The position numbers were made by a program, and so were the translations under genes. This document shows positions 22,261 through 34,900 of a DNA stretch of 64,000 bases, piece after piece. Position 1 is the stretch's first letter, and every line of letters begins with the position of its first letter. The notes below the pieces were generated by a model. The model was not told the origin of the DNA, ran no database searches, and saw only the letters and a program-made list of their open reading frames with translations. This stretch comes from Caprella mutica (lineage: Eukaryota > Arthropoda > Malacostraca > Amphipoda > Caprellidae), in contig CANNZV010001443.1 of NCBI GenBank assembly GCA_947561585.1, forward strand, positions 1-64,000, read 5' to 3'.

Positions 22261-22417
22261 GCCAGTGTGAAAAGAAGGTCTCCTCAGACTCAGGATTTTT
22301 TTTACAAATTTTTGGATTTGTGACATTTGTCCACAGAAAATAACATGGGAACATAGGAATTAATTAGGACCTGTCCACAGGATTAATCCACAAATCCTGC
22401 TGTACTTTTCACACTGC
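22261..22417. mobile_element. Short MITE related by its core
   Basis: The ends CCAGTGTGAAAAGAAGGT and TGTACTTTTCACACTGCC are inverted. The interior has GGGAACATAGGAATTAATTA, like the cores above. GGATTTGT (before the core) and ACAAATCC (after it) form an inverted pair. Confidence 0.55.
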
Positions 22418-22489
22418 CGCCAGGGTGGAAAAAGAAGTCACTTCAAATGGATTAGTAACTCTGTTGGAGACTTGAAAAACTGAAACATC

Positions 22490-22713
22490 TTAACCCTATA
22501 GCGAGCCACTTTTTTTTTCTCTGACTTTGAAAATAATATTCAATAACTTTTTTGAGTTTAGACATCAGTGAAGATATAAAAATAATTTGATGAGAATTTT
22601 TTTTTTTTTAAATTTATAAAAAAAAATTGAAGAGGACACATATGGCCAGTTAGTCCTATGGGACTACCGAATGAAAGGGGATATGAGTGTCCACCTGGTC
22701 GCTAAAGCGTTAA
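22490..22713. mobile_element. piggyBac-type MITE
   Basis: TTAA flanks both sides (22490-22493, 22710-22713). The ends CCCTATAGCGAGCCACT and ACCTGGTCGCTAAAGCG are inverted. TTAA targets and CCC-starting termini are typical of piggyBac. There is no coding sequence. Confidence 0.75.
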
Positions 22714-22773
22714 AATGGTTCCTTTTACCTATATTAAGTGTCCAAATATCGAGAATCGGAGGCGGAGGTAAAG

Positions 22774-23035
22774 CACAAACTTTTTACATAAACTCTTTCT
22801 AAATTAACATTGTAGCATAGGATAGGAGAAAACTAGATCTCCAAAAAAGGTTAATTATCTCCAAAATTTTCAAACTATCATAAATTCATCCCAAAACAGT
22901 AACAGCATTGTAGCAATTAGCATAGGAGAAAAATAGATATTTCTCTCCATTTGGTTTGCAAGGGAAGCTGTCACTAACACACCAATGACCAATAAAATGG
23001 AGAGAAAAGACATGCTGTTTTATCTGGCAGTGTTC
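22774..23035 (+). mobile_element. MITE of the 'copy-specific word' superfamily, second subtype, copy 3
   Basis: Core-like sequence TTGTAGCATAGGATAGGAG occurs twice (about 22810 and 22908). After the second core, TTTCTCTCCATTT lies at 22940-22952; its exact complement AAATGGAGAGAAA is at 22995-23007. The tail GACATGCTGTTTTATCTGG matches the other copies. Confidence 0.6.
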
Positions 23036-23130
23036 TCAACAAAATGAATGCAAATTTTGAATGAAATTAACTTGATCAAGGATTTTTTCACAGAAATTAA
23101 TATTCTCGCCTATTCTGCAGACTGCACTAA

Positions 23131-23336
23131 CAAGGCTGTATTTCATGGTTAATTCCACCGACTTGTTGGTGGAATTTTTCCCCTTTGAAAATTATATTCT
23201 AGCAAAGTTAGTAGAGTTTTAGCTATTTATTCCTATGTTACTATTAATTTTCAGTGGATAAATTGGGAAAGTGTTGATTTTCTCAGCTATTTGAAAAAGT
23301 CAGTGGGATTTTGTGCACCAAATACAGACTGGTGCA
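23131..23336 (-). mobile_element. MITE of the 'copy-specific word' superfamily, reversed
   Basis: Read in reverse, it starts CCAGTCTGTATTTGGTGCAC, has the core AATAGTAACATAGGAATAAA, and ends with TTCCACCAACAAGTCGGTGG and GAAATACAGCC. The word after the core (CTCTACTAAC) only partly matches the palindrome, so this copy has drifted. Confidence 0.65.
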
Positions 23337-24275
23337 CTAATTGTGTTAACATTTTCAAAAAATTCCAGTTAGATATAGCTAACTGGCTAAACCCTTTATC
23401 ATTCAGTAAAATGGTCTTCATAATCAGGTTAAGTGACTAATTAATGATAACTAGAACAATAAACTGGAAACCTGGAAGGGATAATTTTTCAAAATAGCCC
23501 TTGTTAGCTACTATATTTATTTTGTCTTATCATTAAATGAACAAAATTGGCTTGGATACTTTTTTTAAATTTGTCAGAAGAATTCGGCTGCCATAATATA
23601 AAACATTATATTTAATCCTTTTGTGAACTGTTTATAATTTGATTTATTTTTTAAAGAACATTTCTGTTTTAACTCTTATATTAGCTATTGCATATTAGGA
23701 ATGAAATGAGATTTAGTGTATTTGATATCACTATAATTTTTGTGGACTGGTAATATTTTGTAGCTATTAATTTTCTCCAAAATTATGTTTTATTTTATCA
23801 TTTCAGGAACAGCTTATCAGATTTTGATGCATGAACTAGCCACCAAATACCTTTATTCAGCTCAGTCCCTGAAGAAGATGAAGAAGATTTTACAATATTG
23901 GATTATAATAAATAGCTATTATTTATTACATAGGAAAATTGTTTCAACAAATATTTGTTCAACATAGTTATTGAATGTACTATATTTAGATAGCTATTCT
24001 CATTCAAAACTGTGTGTGATCTGCTACATTGCAGAAAGGGTCTAACCTATATCTTAATATAAATTGTTAGCTACACACATATAACTATTTTTTTGAGCAA
24101 GAGTCTAGCTACTTAAAAGATAAATAATTAATTGCTACTTATAAATAGTGATGTTTTGATGTAGCTAAAAATAACTCGCATGTTCTTCATTTTGTTTAGA
24201 TCTATCTCTTGCTTTCTATTTTTAATTGAATGAAGCATCAACTCATTGCCTACATATAATCATAACTAGGGTTGT
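23337..24275. other. Unassigned AT-rich region with a possible terminal exon
   Basis: After a splice-acceptor-like TCATTTCAG (about 23807), one frame reads IPLFSSVPEEDEEDFTILDY-NK-stop, ending near 23919. It has the look of an acidic C-terminus, but a TGA interrupts it and no partner exon is visible. Nothing else is recognised. Confidence 0.3.
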
Positions 24276-24710
24276 AACCACAGAACATTGAATAAGAAGA
24301 AGCTCAGATCGAACGTGTACACATGGTGTACCCAGTCGTAAAATTTCAACCAATCACGTCCATTGATCGCTGACGTCACTATAAACACTCTCTCGAAAAC
24401 AGTTTGAGCGTGCATTCTACCTCAGCTCATTATCTTTGCTGGGAGTCATATCTTCCTACCAAATTAAGTACACGATTATCTATATTCTATAGCTCAGCTG
24501 CTAAGCAATAATAAACTAATCTTCTTTGCAAAAAACACAAACTGACACCATTTCGGTTGTAATACGCATTCAAAATACGGACTCAAACAGAACTGGTGAA
24601 ACGAAGCCTCTGATTGGCTGATTGGCTCTAGTTGAAGTGACGTCACTGTAAACGGCACTCAAAAGTAATATAATGGGATCTACACTTCTTCTATTCAATG
24701 TTCTGTGGTT
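24276..24710. mobile_element. MITE with promoter-like modules
   Basis: The ends AACCACAGAACATTGAATA and TATTCAATGTTCTGTGGTT are inverted for about 26 bp. Inside are two direct modules, each with TGACGTCACT and TATAAAC or TGTAAAC (24371, 24638), preceded by CCAATCA or ATTGGCTGATTGGC. These resemble CREB/ATF and CCAAT-box sites. The target duplication is unclear. It lies 1.2 kb upstream of the MKK4 start codon. Confidence 0.65.
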
Positions 24711-25237
24711 GTGACAGTGTGCGTTTAAAATCATAGATCCCGGAAATATTATTGACGAAATGACCCGAAATGGTGTTTAACACTTTATACTGCTGGTTTA
24801 GAACAATTCAATTCTGTATAATTCTCACCGCCTATAATATTTTCGAGAACTATGATTTTAAAGTCATATTCTTACTCATAACTCAGTCTTGCCTCCCAAA
24901 ATTCTCAATTTTCATTATTGCTTCAGTATGATAAAACTGTAATCTAAGTGGAGGTATACATAATCAATATTTAATTCTGACTTAAAATATTGATATTTGT
25001 ATATATTTGTACCACCTTGTCTATAGGTAACATAGTGGTACTAATGTGTGCCACCACTTAGTCAATGTGTTATTGAAGGAACTGTTTTGGAAGAGTCTTA
25101 ACATCAATATTTTACAATCTCAAAACATGGAGAACATTAAAACAAAAATGGTAACAAAATTTTAATGTTTAAACATATAATTTTGAACATTTCTGTTGTG
25201 TAAGAATTAAATTTTCTCGTTAGTTGATAAACATTTC
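24711..25237. other. AT-rich region upstream of MKK4
   Basis: No gene or repeat recognised. It may hold distal promoter sequence of MKK4. Confidence 0.3.
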
Positions 25238-25457
25238 TCAACCCTTTAGCAGGCAAGTATCACTCGAGTGATACACCATTATTTTTAATTCGTTATTTGT
25301 TTCATATGTTTATCTACCACTATATTGTATTAAAAAACACAGACAATAACAGATAACGTTATCTTTCAAATAGCTAATCAATAAAGAATATATATGACAT
25401 ATTCAAAATTCCGACCAATCTGATTAGTTTATCGGTAAGTGCTCGCTAAAGGGTTAA
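25238..25457. mobile_element. piggyBac-type MITE
   Basis: TCAA on the left and TTAA on the right flank the inverted ends CCCTTTAGCAGGCAAG and GTGCTCGCTAAAGGG. It resembles the element at 22490 in its ends and TTAA target. Confidence 0.65.
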
Positions 25458-25865
25458 TCTTCTTTAAACATGATTTAATTTTTTCTCCTAAATATGCTTT
25501 AAAGTAGCTACAACTGAAATAACTCAACCTAGTATCAACATCATCCAAGTCAGTGAAATACTCCTTAGGAGCATTTGGGTATCTAGATATAAAAGGCACA
25601 TCTACTATCATTTGGGTTACGGGTATCTAGACAGACTTTTCATAAGTAGTTATAAACATTAATTTCAAACCATGTCTGATCAGATGTTACAACTGTTTTT
25701 TTATTGAATATCTTTGATTGGCCTGCTTATTTTTTCCATAATTCAACTGTTAGACAGTTACTATGTAGCTACACAGAGGAATATGTCTAATTTTTTCTGT
25801 CCCTCTCATTAGAAGTTAATTGAATCTTCAATTAATCAATTAAAAGTTTCAAATTAGTTTTCAAA

Positions 25866-25935
25866 ATGGCTGATCCTTTGAACAACACCCCAATTCAAGT
25901 TTCCCGTCCTTCTCTCAATCTGCCGTCCGTTGTAG
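25866..25935 (+). CDS. MKK4 exon 1
   Basis: It starts TCAAAATGG, a good initiation context, and encodes [20 protein letters not shown] then SVV. It ends in phase 1 with donor GTAAGT. No in-frame ATG upstream was preferred. The sequence is disordered and lacks a targeting signal. Confidence 0.8.
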
Positions 25936-28900
25936 GTAAGTCAACATCTGATCTTTCTTCACATTAATCTAAATATCTTTGATTTTATTTATAATTTAGA
26001 AGTAGGTATACTACTGTAAAATTAGATATAAGCTTTAAAAATTCATTATTTATAAGTTTAGATTGAAGCTTCTTTGCATTTCACATTTTCTCTAATCAGT
26101 TTGTGATCAGGCTGATTTTTTGCATATGAAACTAAAATTATTTTAGGTATAACTTATCTTTTCACAGAGAATATCTATAGGTTAAAAATGTGTGTACACT
26201 CTGAAACTCTCTATCTCATTTCCTTATCCTGTTTTTTGGTGAATGAAAGAGAAAAAGGGTGGCATTCTTTGTGCAACTAGTAATTTGTATTATGCATTGT
26301 TTTTTCATTTTTTCCGTATTTATAATTTTTCAACGCTACTTGTAGTATTGAAGTTATGCTATTAAACTATGAGGTCTTGCATTTTATTTTTTAAGTAGGC
26401 CCTTAAGTTCATTTTCCTCTTCCATCCAAGAATGCAGTCACCCGTGCTTCTGTCCTTTTTTGTCCCATTCCTTGTTAAGTGATTGCATTCACACGGTAGC
26501 TTTTCTGCTTCTATGAGCATTGTCACAGACTAGCAGTAGATGACTTATTTCATGAAGCCACTTTCCTTTCTGACAGCTTCTTAGACCTTACTCCTTTTTA
26601 TGGAAGTCCTTTTGATGTTGGCAATATGGCCTTTTTTGTAGTCTCATTGATTTTTTTTCACTATCTCTGTCCCACATGCCACTATAGGTATAATAATTAG
26701 CTAGTGAATGACATATTTCTTTTAATTTAAATTATTTAATATAATTTGTGATTTTGTAACAATATATAGAAATCTTCATTTTAATTGCTACTGTCTAGCT
26801 AGCTGTGTTCATAAGATATTGAAAAATATTTTTTGAATGCTATCCTAGTCCTGGTAATACTGAAAACAATCCTAAAATAAAGATTCTAGTTTCACCAGTT
26901 TAGTCTATCTTCTTATTGTCTTATGATCTCAAATTTTATCACTTCATTTACTATCATCATTCTTGATGTTTCCCCATCACGATTGTAACTGACTGTAAAC
27001 ATGTAAAATATTTATTTGTTCTCTTGTCATGATAACAATTTACCTAATTAGTCAAGATTTGTTTTGATAAGTTTCTTTTGTTTATCTCAGCTAATGTAGA
27101 GCTATTTCTAAAGAAAAGTCGCATGCTAGACCTTTCCCTATGTTGAAATGTACATATAAAATAGAAAATAAAGTAAAAATATAGATTTATTGTTTATTAG
27201 GTTTTATTAGATAAGCTGTATATGAAACTGGGTTCTCTTGTCTTTCAATCATAGCATGAGTAAAGAATTTGCACTAGTTAGTTATTGTAGCCACATATTT
27301 TGAGTGCATGGAACATGATTCATAAATGTTATTCAACAGGACTGCGTCGGACCAACCTTCGTCTTGCCTTCCCTATCCTGAGTTCACCTCCCACTGGTAG
27401 CACTACATCCATCTCCCCACACCACACTGGTAGCACTACATCCATCCCACCGCACCAAACTGGTAGCACTACATTCCTCCCCCCACACTCTACCCCCACC
27501 ACAAATTTTATCCTCCACAATCCTCAGCAGTTGATAGAACGCCAACACCGCCCCTCTGGAGGCTTTAGTATCTCTGCTAATTCCAAAAATAATACTCTTG
27601 GTTTCCTCTCTCCAGCTCTGTCAAATATGAATTTGAACAATACTTCTTCAGCTGCAGCACCTTCTGCTGTGGCTGCTGCTACAGTGCTAAGCAATGTCGT
27701 ACCCCCTCCTCAACCTGCTGTGGCTGTAACTCCCGTCACCACTACAAATACTTCTTCATTGTGAGTAGTTACTTATTAACCTAGAACATAAAGATAGGTC
27801 CATTCAAATTGGTTTAATTATTTCTTAATTTATGTCTATTGAATATATTTTATTATATTAAAATTATTTTATTAATAATTTTAATACTGTACTTCAAAGA
27901 TCTCAGAAATTTAGGGAAATATGTGGGGCTTATATTGGAGAACCTAGCTAGTTTTTGTCAGTTTAATATTAGCGCTTACATTTTTACTTCATTTCATAAA
28001 GGTTAGAGCAGAAATATACTCCTTCGAGGGATGAAGCTTCTAGTTCCTTATCTCATCTTGATAGAGATAAGGGTCATAGATCTAGCCTGCGAAAAAATAA
28101 TAAAACACCAAAGAGAATGGTTAGAGGAGTGTGTGGTTCTCCCGATTTCTGGTCACAGCAAATGTCAAACACAAGACAGAGCCCAAGTCCAAGGAGAGAA
28201 ATTAGCATGCAACTACTAAACAAAAAAGATAGTGATTTATCACTGAGGAAGAGCAGCTGGAGTCCAAATCGCTCTGCCAGATTTCATAAATTGCCTGAGA
28301 CGTCAAGTAGCTCCAATCCTGAAAAGGCAATGAGCTTACCAATCAAAAATCAGAAATATAAAGACTTTCACAGGGTAAATGCTGATAAAAATGTTTTAGA
28401 GCAGGAAAGTAACAAGTCTCCATATGGTGGAGGTGGGATTATTGATAAGTGGGGGAACTCTTTGTCTCCACCTCACCCTCCTCGGTGCAGCATGAAAGTG
28501 ACTTCTCTTACGAACTCATCAGAATTGTGCACTAAGACACACCAAAATCTCTGTAGAGCCGAATCTCCATTCACTGTTGGATGTTCAGTAGAAAATCCAT
28601 CCTTGATCAAAGATCAGCCTAGGGGTACTTCTAATGCCCCTGTCATGAGACTGAGCAGTGGTTCCAGCAGTGACTCTGAGAAAGAAGAGAAGAAGAGACA
28701 GTTGGTGTTGCATTTACCTCCTTCAGGGGGAGGGACCTTACCACACAGACCAGCTGCCACCTCTCCTAGTCCCTCAGAGGTGTTGAGAGAACGTTCTCGT
28801 AAGAGGTGATGGCTTCGACAACAGCTTTCATTTGTCCTCGTTGAGTTACTAACCTCACTAACACTAATCTGGTGAAGGTATTCCGATAAAGACTATTTTC

Positions 28901-31900
28901 TAGGGGTAATTTACTTTCAACTTCAAGGTTTTTTTTCATGATTATAGTTTTCGAATTTTGCTATTCGAATGTTCGAATTCTCAAAAACTGGCACGTTGTG
29001 TTAGATTTTCCCGGTTGGAAATATAAAAAACAGTTATGTATAAATTTGTTCATTTGACTTTTACTTTTATGTCAATCCTTCTAATCAATAGAACCAGTTT
29101 GCTGGTACTCTTCCTATTGTTGATATACTGACAATCTATTGTTAAGTTTACCTACTAATTGTATAAAAGTATGTTCAACATCTTTTCACTATGTTTCACG
29201 CTTTTGGAGAAATATTTTTTGTGCGATAAAATAAATTTAACTTGATAAGCTTATTTTATATTTACATTGTTATAAAATATTGTGAGTAACGTGATTCCAG
29301 AATTATTTCAGATTTTGCAACTATTTTACTAAAAGCTACCCATTTTCACAACAGAAATACATAAATATTTAATAACAATCTTTTTTGGGCTGAATTATCA
29401 ACAACTGAATTCATGGGTGCTTATTACAGTACAATATCATTTTGATTAAAGATTACTAATAATGTGAGAAACTGTTAAAAAAAGTATCTTATTTGATTTC
29501 TCTTTCTTTTCTACCTGCTTTAAAAGACGCTTATCCATCGAATCTGTCAATTTATCGATTGTGTCGGACTTTATCGTCTTTCAGGAGTCTTCAATTTCCT
29601 TTCTGAACTCATATTCGATGAAATATGGCGTTAGCTATCATACGCCTTCTGCTTCAAGATGTTAAGATGTTTCAGAGGTTCTCAATTAGGTTCAAATATA
29701 GAAAAAAAATTATGCCATGCCATCAACTTGTAGCTAATTGACAAACTTAATACTAATGAAATCTAAAGTTGCCTTAGCTGAGCGAAAAGATGAAAATTGT
29801 ATGAAGATGACCTTTCGTTTGAACACAGCAGAAGAACAGTTCAATTACAATGATTCCAGCCCACATCATCACATCTTTACCTTGTTGACATCAAGTTTGA
29901 TGGGGGCGTGATGTTTATTATTAGCCATACCGTCAGCCTGTCAGGGCCGTCGAGTGGCACGCATTTCGTGGCGGAGTATTGTTTAGAAATCAACTTTAAG
30001 ATACCTCATTTCTTGTGTCCTTCAAGGAGGTCTGATAACATTGGGTAACAAAAAAATAATTTTTGAAAATCGTCCAGGGTTTTCCAGCTGAATTGGACTG
30101 ATTTTGATGCTCTGAGTCTGAAAATGACCTTGGTTTTGCTCAATTAGGTCAGGATTTTTTGCTACAGAAATTTAAAAAAAATTGATTTTGGTTAAAAAAT
30201 AACAAATTTCTGCAGATCATCAGCTAAGAAACCCCTGACAATTTTTCCGTATTCTTCAGGAAATATAAGTCAAATTATCCAAATTCATCCAGTTTTTATT
30301 TACTTCATCAAATTGAATCTGGAGGCCAACAGCTCGGGAGGAAGTCTTCGGCAAGCTGAGATCCCGAACCAGATATTAATTTTAGCTCACATTGTGAAAA
30401 GGGCTGTGGACCATCTTGTGCTTTATACTACTCTTCTGTATATTGTTATTGTTGTAATTCGATATATTCTTCAAGAAAAATATGATTGGACTCAAAACCC
30501 CTGATATTAGCATATGCATAGCTCGTCAGGTAGACCTATTGCGGTATTTCAAAAAGTTGACATGATAGAGCAAAGTGAATGTGATTTTCGGACTTGGAAC
30601 ATCAAAATCAGTTGAGAAACCCCTGACAATTTCTGGATATGAGTCTTATTTGTGTCAATATTCGACAGCGTGTGGTTTTTGAGATGTTTTACAAACTGCC
30701 ACTATTAAGGGGAGTGTCTCACTTTCTTACTTTTTTGTTTGTTTGATTTTCTCAGACTTGACTATACTATAAAAATAGACAATTTTTTACTTGAGACATT
30801 TTTTTCAAATTTCACAACTTTCAATACCTAATCTAATATTTTTACATATGATATTAGAAATTACCTATGAGGTTTCTTTTTATGCAATATTTTTTTGAAA
30901 ATTATCTCAAATTTCGGTGAGACACTCCCCTCAAAACTCAATGAATTTCTCTTGAATTCTCTTTTGATCATAATAATTGATCACATTTCTCCACCACAAG
31001 TTACAAGTAACCTTCTTCAGGGGATCACCAATTAACTTCTTTATAGTACGTGGCTCATGGGCAATATTTGCTGAAAAAATTTAAATACTATATGTAACTC
31101 AACAAGCGTGGTACTCAAATTTTAAACCAAAATAATAAATTGAACCAATTTTATTGCAATAAACAACCGCATTTATTCGAAAGCGTGAAACTTAGTGTAG
31201 TTGTAGGTACTCTTCGATTGTTAGCAGCAAAATCCATAGAGCTATGAATCAATATTTTGAGATTTGGAAACAGTGTTGTGGAGAAGCCCCAACTTTTCGC
31301 AGTAAACAGCACCCATGGGCTCTATCCTGGAACTATCTATGGTGAATGGAATATAAGTGGGTTGGCGTCTCTTGGACCCCGAACTGTTGTAATTTCCATT
31401 TTTGTTATTTATAATTTTTTTGATGGTATTTGAAGCTGTTGGAGGATACCTAGCGCTAGAGTCATGCTCTTTAACTACGAGTAGGTAGGCTAGTAGATTT
31501 CACTTTACTCTTCCATCTGTGAATGCAGCCAATGGTCTTTTCGTCACTGGTCTTTTCGTTACATTCCTTGGCATTTAAGTGACTGCATTTACGGAGTAGC
31601 TTTTGTACATTCTTAGCATTGTCACTGACGGTGGTAGGTGACTTTGTTCATGGATCCACTCTTTTTTGACTGCTTCTTCCAGTCGAACATCATGCAGCAT
31701 CTCAGCCTCCACACTGCAGACCAACCACAAGCTCCTCCCCAAAATCTCTCGCATGTAGGTAATGGAAGAGCTTCTCTCTTCGACTCTATTCCTAGAGCTC
31801 TCAACAACAACACCACTTGTAAACAGAGAGGAGATCTCATAGAAACATACAAACCTATCACACATCACAGACACCTTTAAAACACACTCCCTTCCTCACC

Positions 31901-34900
31901 TCACTACACACATTCACACCACATGGAGCTCTAGACTCGTCATCTTTCATCGTGCTTCTCTGGGGCTAGGTGTCCGACAATGCATCCAATTGAGTCTCGC
32001 ATGTCTTGCAAGATGGGGTCAATCGATCCCGTTTGAGATATGGCTGCCATCCTTTTCTCTTACAAGCGATTCTTTGATATGATTCGGCTCTATTCGAGTT
32101 CTTTCATAGCTACCAGTAGGGGTTTCTGTATACCACATGATTACATAATATCGGCCCTTACAACTATACAGTTCAATTACAGGACTACACAAAACAACCA
32201 ATAACTGGAACACCTTTGGACTCATCCTCAGGTAGCTAGTTGTTAAATTCCTGACTGATGCGGGTTTTCCTTATGCCCTCACAATCCCACACAGTGTCTC
32301 GGGTGACACCCGGGGCATCCATCTGTCCGTCCCTGACGATGATATTAAAAAGGCTAAACAATGACCGCGATGCAGGCTTGGTGTTACTTAAAATTAATTT
32401 GTTAGTTTTAATAGATAGTATTAAATTGATTGATTTGGTATTCTAATTTAAATGACTACAGTGGCAGCAGTCTTAATGAAAAAGTTTCGGTTTGTATCCA
32501 TATATAAACATTAACCACTCAATAGTTCTATTAAATGAATAATAGTTCCAGTAAATGAGCAATTAAAGTTTGATTTTCATTAAAAACAATCAACCAGCCT
32601 CGGGCTTGTTAGATATAGCATGAATGAGTGTCTAATGACTAATAGAAATCAGTAAACGGTTCACTTAAAGGCCAATTTGGGCTAATAAGACTTTATGAAT
32701 AATGTCTGTACTTTGTACATATTTTTTCTTCAATAAAGATTTGATTTGATATCCATATGGTCCATAGCTTTATTTCTTTTCTATCCTGACAAAGGATGCG
32801 GACCCGTAAACCTCACCTGTACACACCACTATGGTAGTGGTACAGTGCCAAGGTAACTTCATTTTCTGTTTATTGCGATAAGATGGAGCTTTCCACATCA
32901 CTGTTCCCAAGTCTCAAAATATTGACTCATAAACTATTGATTTTGCTTTTAATATTTGTAGTTTACCTACAATTTCCTTCAATAATAGTTGTGTTGAACA
33001 ACAGTTTGGTGTGTAGCACTATAATTTCAAGTTAGTGTCAGTTAAGCAGTTTGTATTTGATAACTATGATTCTAACTTTAGTAATATAATGTACTTATAT
33101 CTAATTGCAAATTTATGTGTCTTTTCAATGTAAGTGTTTTGACATAATCAAACGAGTTCTAATTCAGTCAATTATTAATTAGTTCGTTGCTCCCAGGGGC
33201 TCTATCGTGAAACTATCTGTGGTGAATGGAAGAGACAGAGGATGGTGTCCTGTGGGCCACGAACTGTTGGAATTTAGATTATATATGGTATCTTTTTTTC
33301 ATTTTTACCATTTTAATATAATTATTAATGTTACTTTCAGTTTTAGAAAATAGCGCTAGAGTTATGCTCCTCAACTACTAGTTCTTATATTTTGTGTTGA
33401 AGTACACTCGTGGGCTACATTTACTATCACCTCTTCTTCACTCACGGATGGAAGAGGATTTTCCTGAGTTGATTATCCCTCAGTGGCTTACATGCCACCG
33501 ATATGGTCGTTGCTTTCGAAACTGATAATAAACCAGAGTTGACCATTTCTCTTACAGTTTATAAATTAATTATTCATTTCACTTCTAGTTGTTCAATAAT
33601 ATCTATGACTGAATTGAAAGTTAGGTGTAGATTATTTTGTAATAATTTAGTCTAATATGTTTTTTTATCTGTTTGTTATCTCCGCTAACCTATCATTCAG
33701 TGTGTTTAGTGTGATAGTGACTAGATACTATTTATGTTTATTCTGCAATATCTATTCTAGGTAGCAAATAAAGTTTCTGTTTTATGTTCATTACTCTGAC
33801 TCTTCAATTCAGGGATCGCATCAGTAGAGGAATGTACCACAACATTCAGTCCTCTGGCAAACTCAAAATATCTCCTGAGTTACAAGTTGAGTTCACGGCA
33901 GATGACCTGAGGGACTTGGGAGAAATAGGACGGGGAAGTTTCGGAACTGTCAATAAAATGGTTCATCGCAAGAGTAACACTATCATGGCTGTCAAGAGGA
34001 TCAGGTAAATATTTTGCCCAACAATATTCAGTTATCGATTCTCATCAAATTTCTTGATTGCGTTTCTATTTGCGTCTAAATAATGATTCTGTTTTTTTAT
34101 TTAATGGTGTTCATATTAATAACTGCAATTTATTTTCATTACTTTTTCCCAGGTCAACTGTGGATGAGAGAGAACAGAAGCAGTTGCTCATGGATCTGGA
34201 CGTAGTGATGCGCAGTAACGACTGTCCCTGTATTGTTCAATTTTACGGTGCTATTTTCAAAGAGGGCGACTGTTGGATTTGCATGGAACTCATGGACACA
34301 TCATTGGACAAATTCTATAAATTCATTTACGAAAATTTAAAGGATAGGATGCCAGAGAATATTCTGGGGAAAATTACTGTTGTGGTGAGAACCTAATTTA
34401 AGTGGACTGTTTGATATATTCCTATAATTCAGTGATATTCAAGGCTCCAACATACTTGGAATTGGTATTTGTAAAAATTTCATCTTCATAAGACTCTCTT
34501 AAGTACTAATAAAATAATAAAAACAAGTTATCTATGATATTTCTATTTTCTATTGAGGAATTGGTATGTACAACTGTAATTGATAACTGATGATGGTGTC
34601 ATGAACATTAAAGTGCATCAGCTTCTAGGTTATAACACCCATTGCATTTTCAGACTCTCACGGCGCTCAATTACTTGAAGGAAAAACTTCGCATAATCCA
34701 TCGCGATGTTAAACCCTCAAACATTTTACTGGACAGACGGGGAAACATGAAACTCTGCGACTTTGGAATCTCCGGTCAGCTGGTTGATTCTATTGCTAAA
34801 ACTAGAGACGCTGGATGTAGACCCTATATGGCTGTGAGTTGACTAAAAGATGAAATAGTCTATTCAGTCTTGGGCTGGTATGAACCACAGTACAAATGTT

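Noticed and set aside
28799..28804. Donor GTAAGA at the end of MKK4 cassette exon 3
   Set aside because: A better consensus than GTGATG, but it leaves phase 1 and would read exon 4 out of frame; kept only as an alternative for a truncated isoform.
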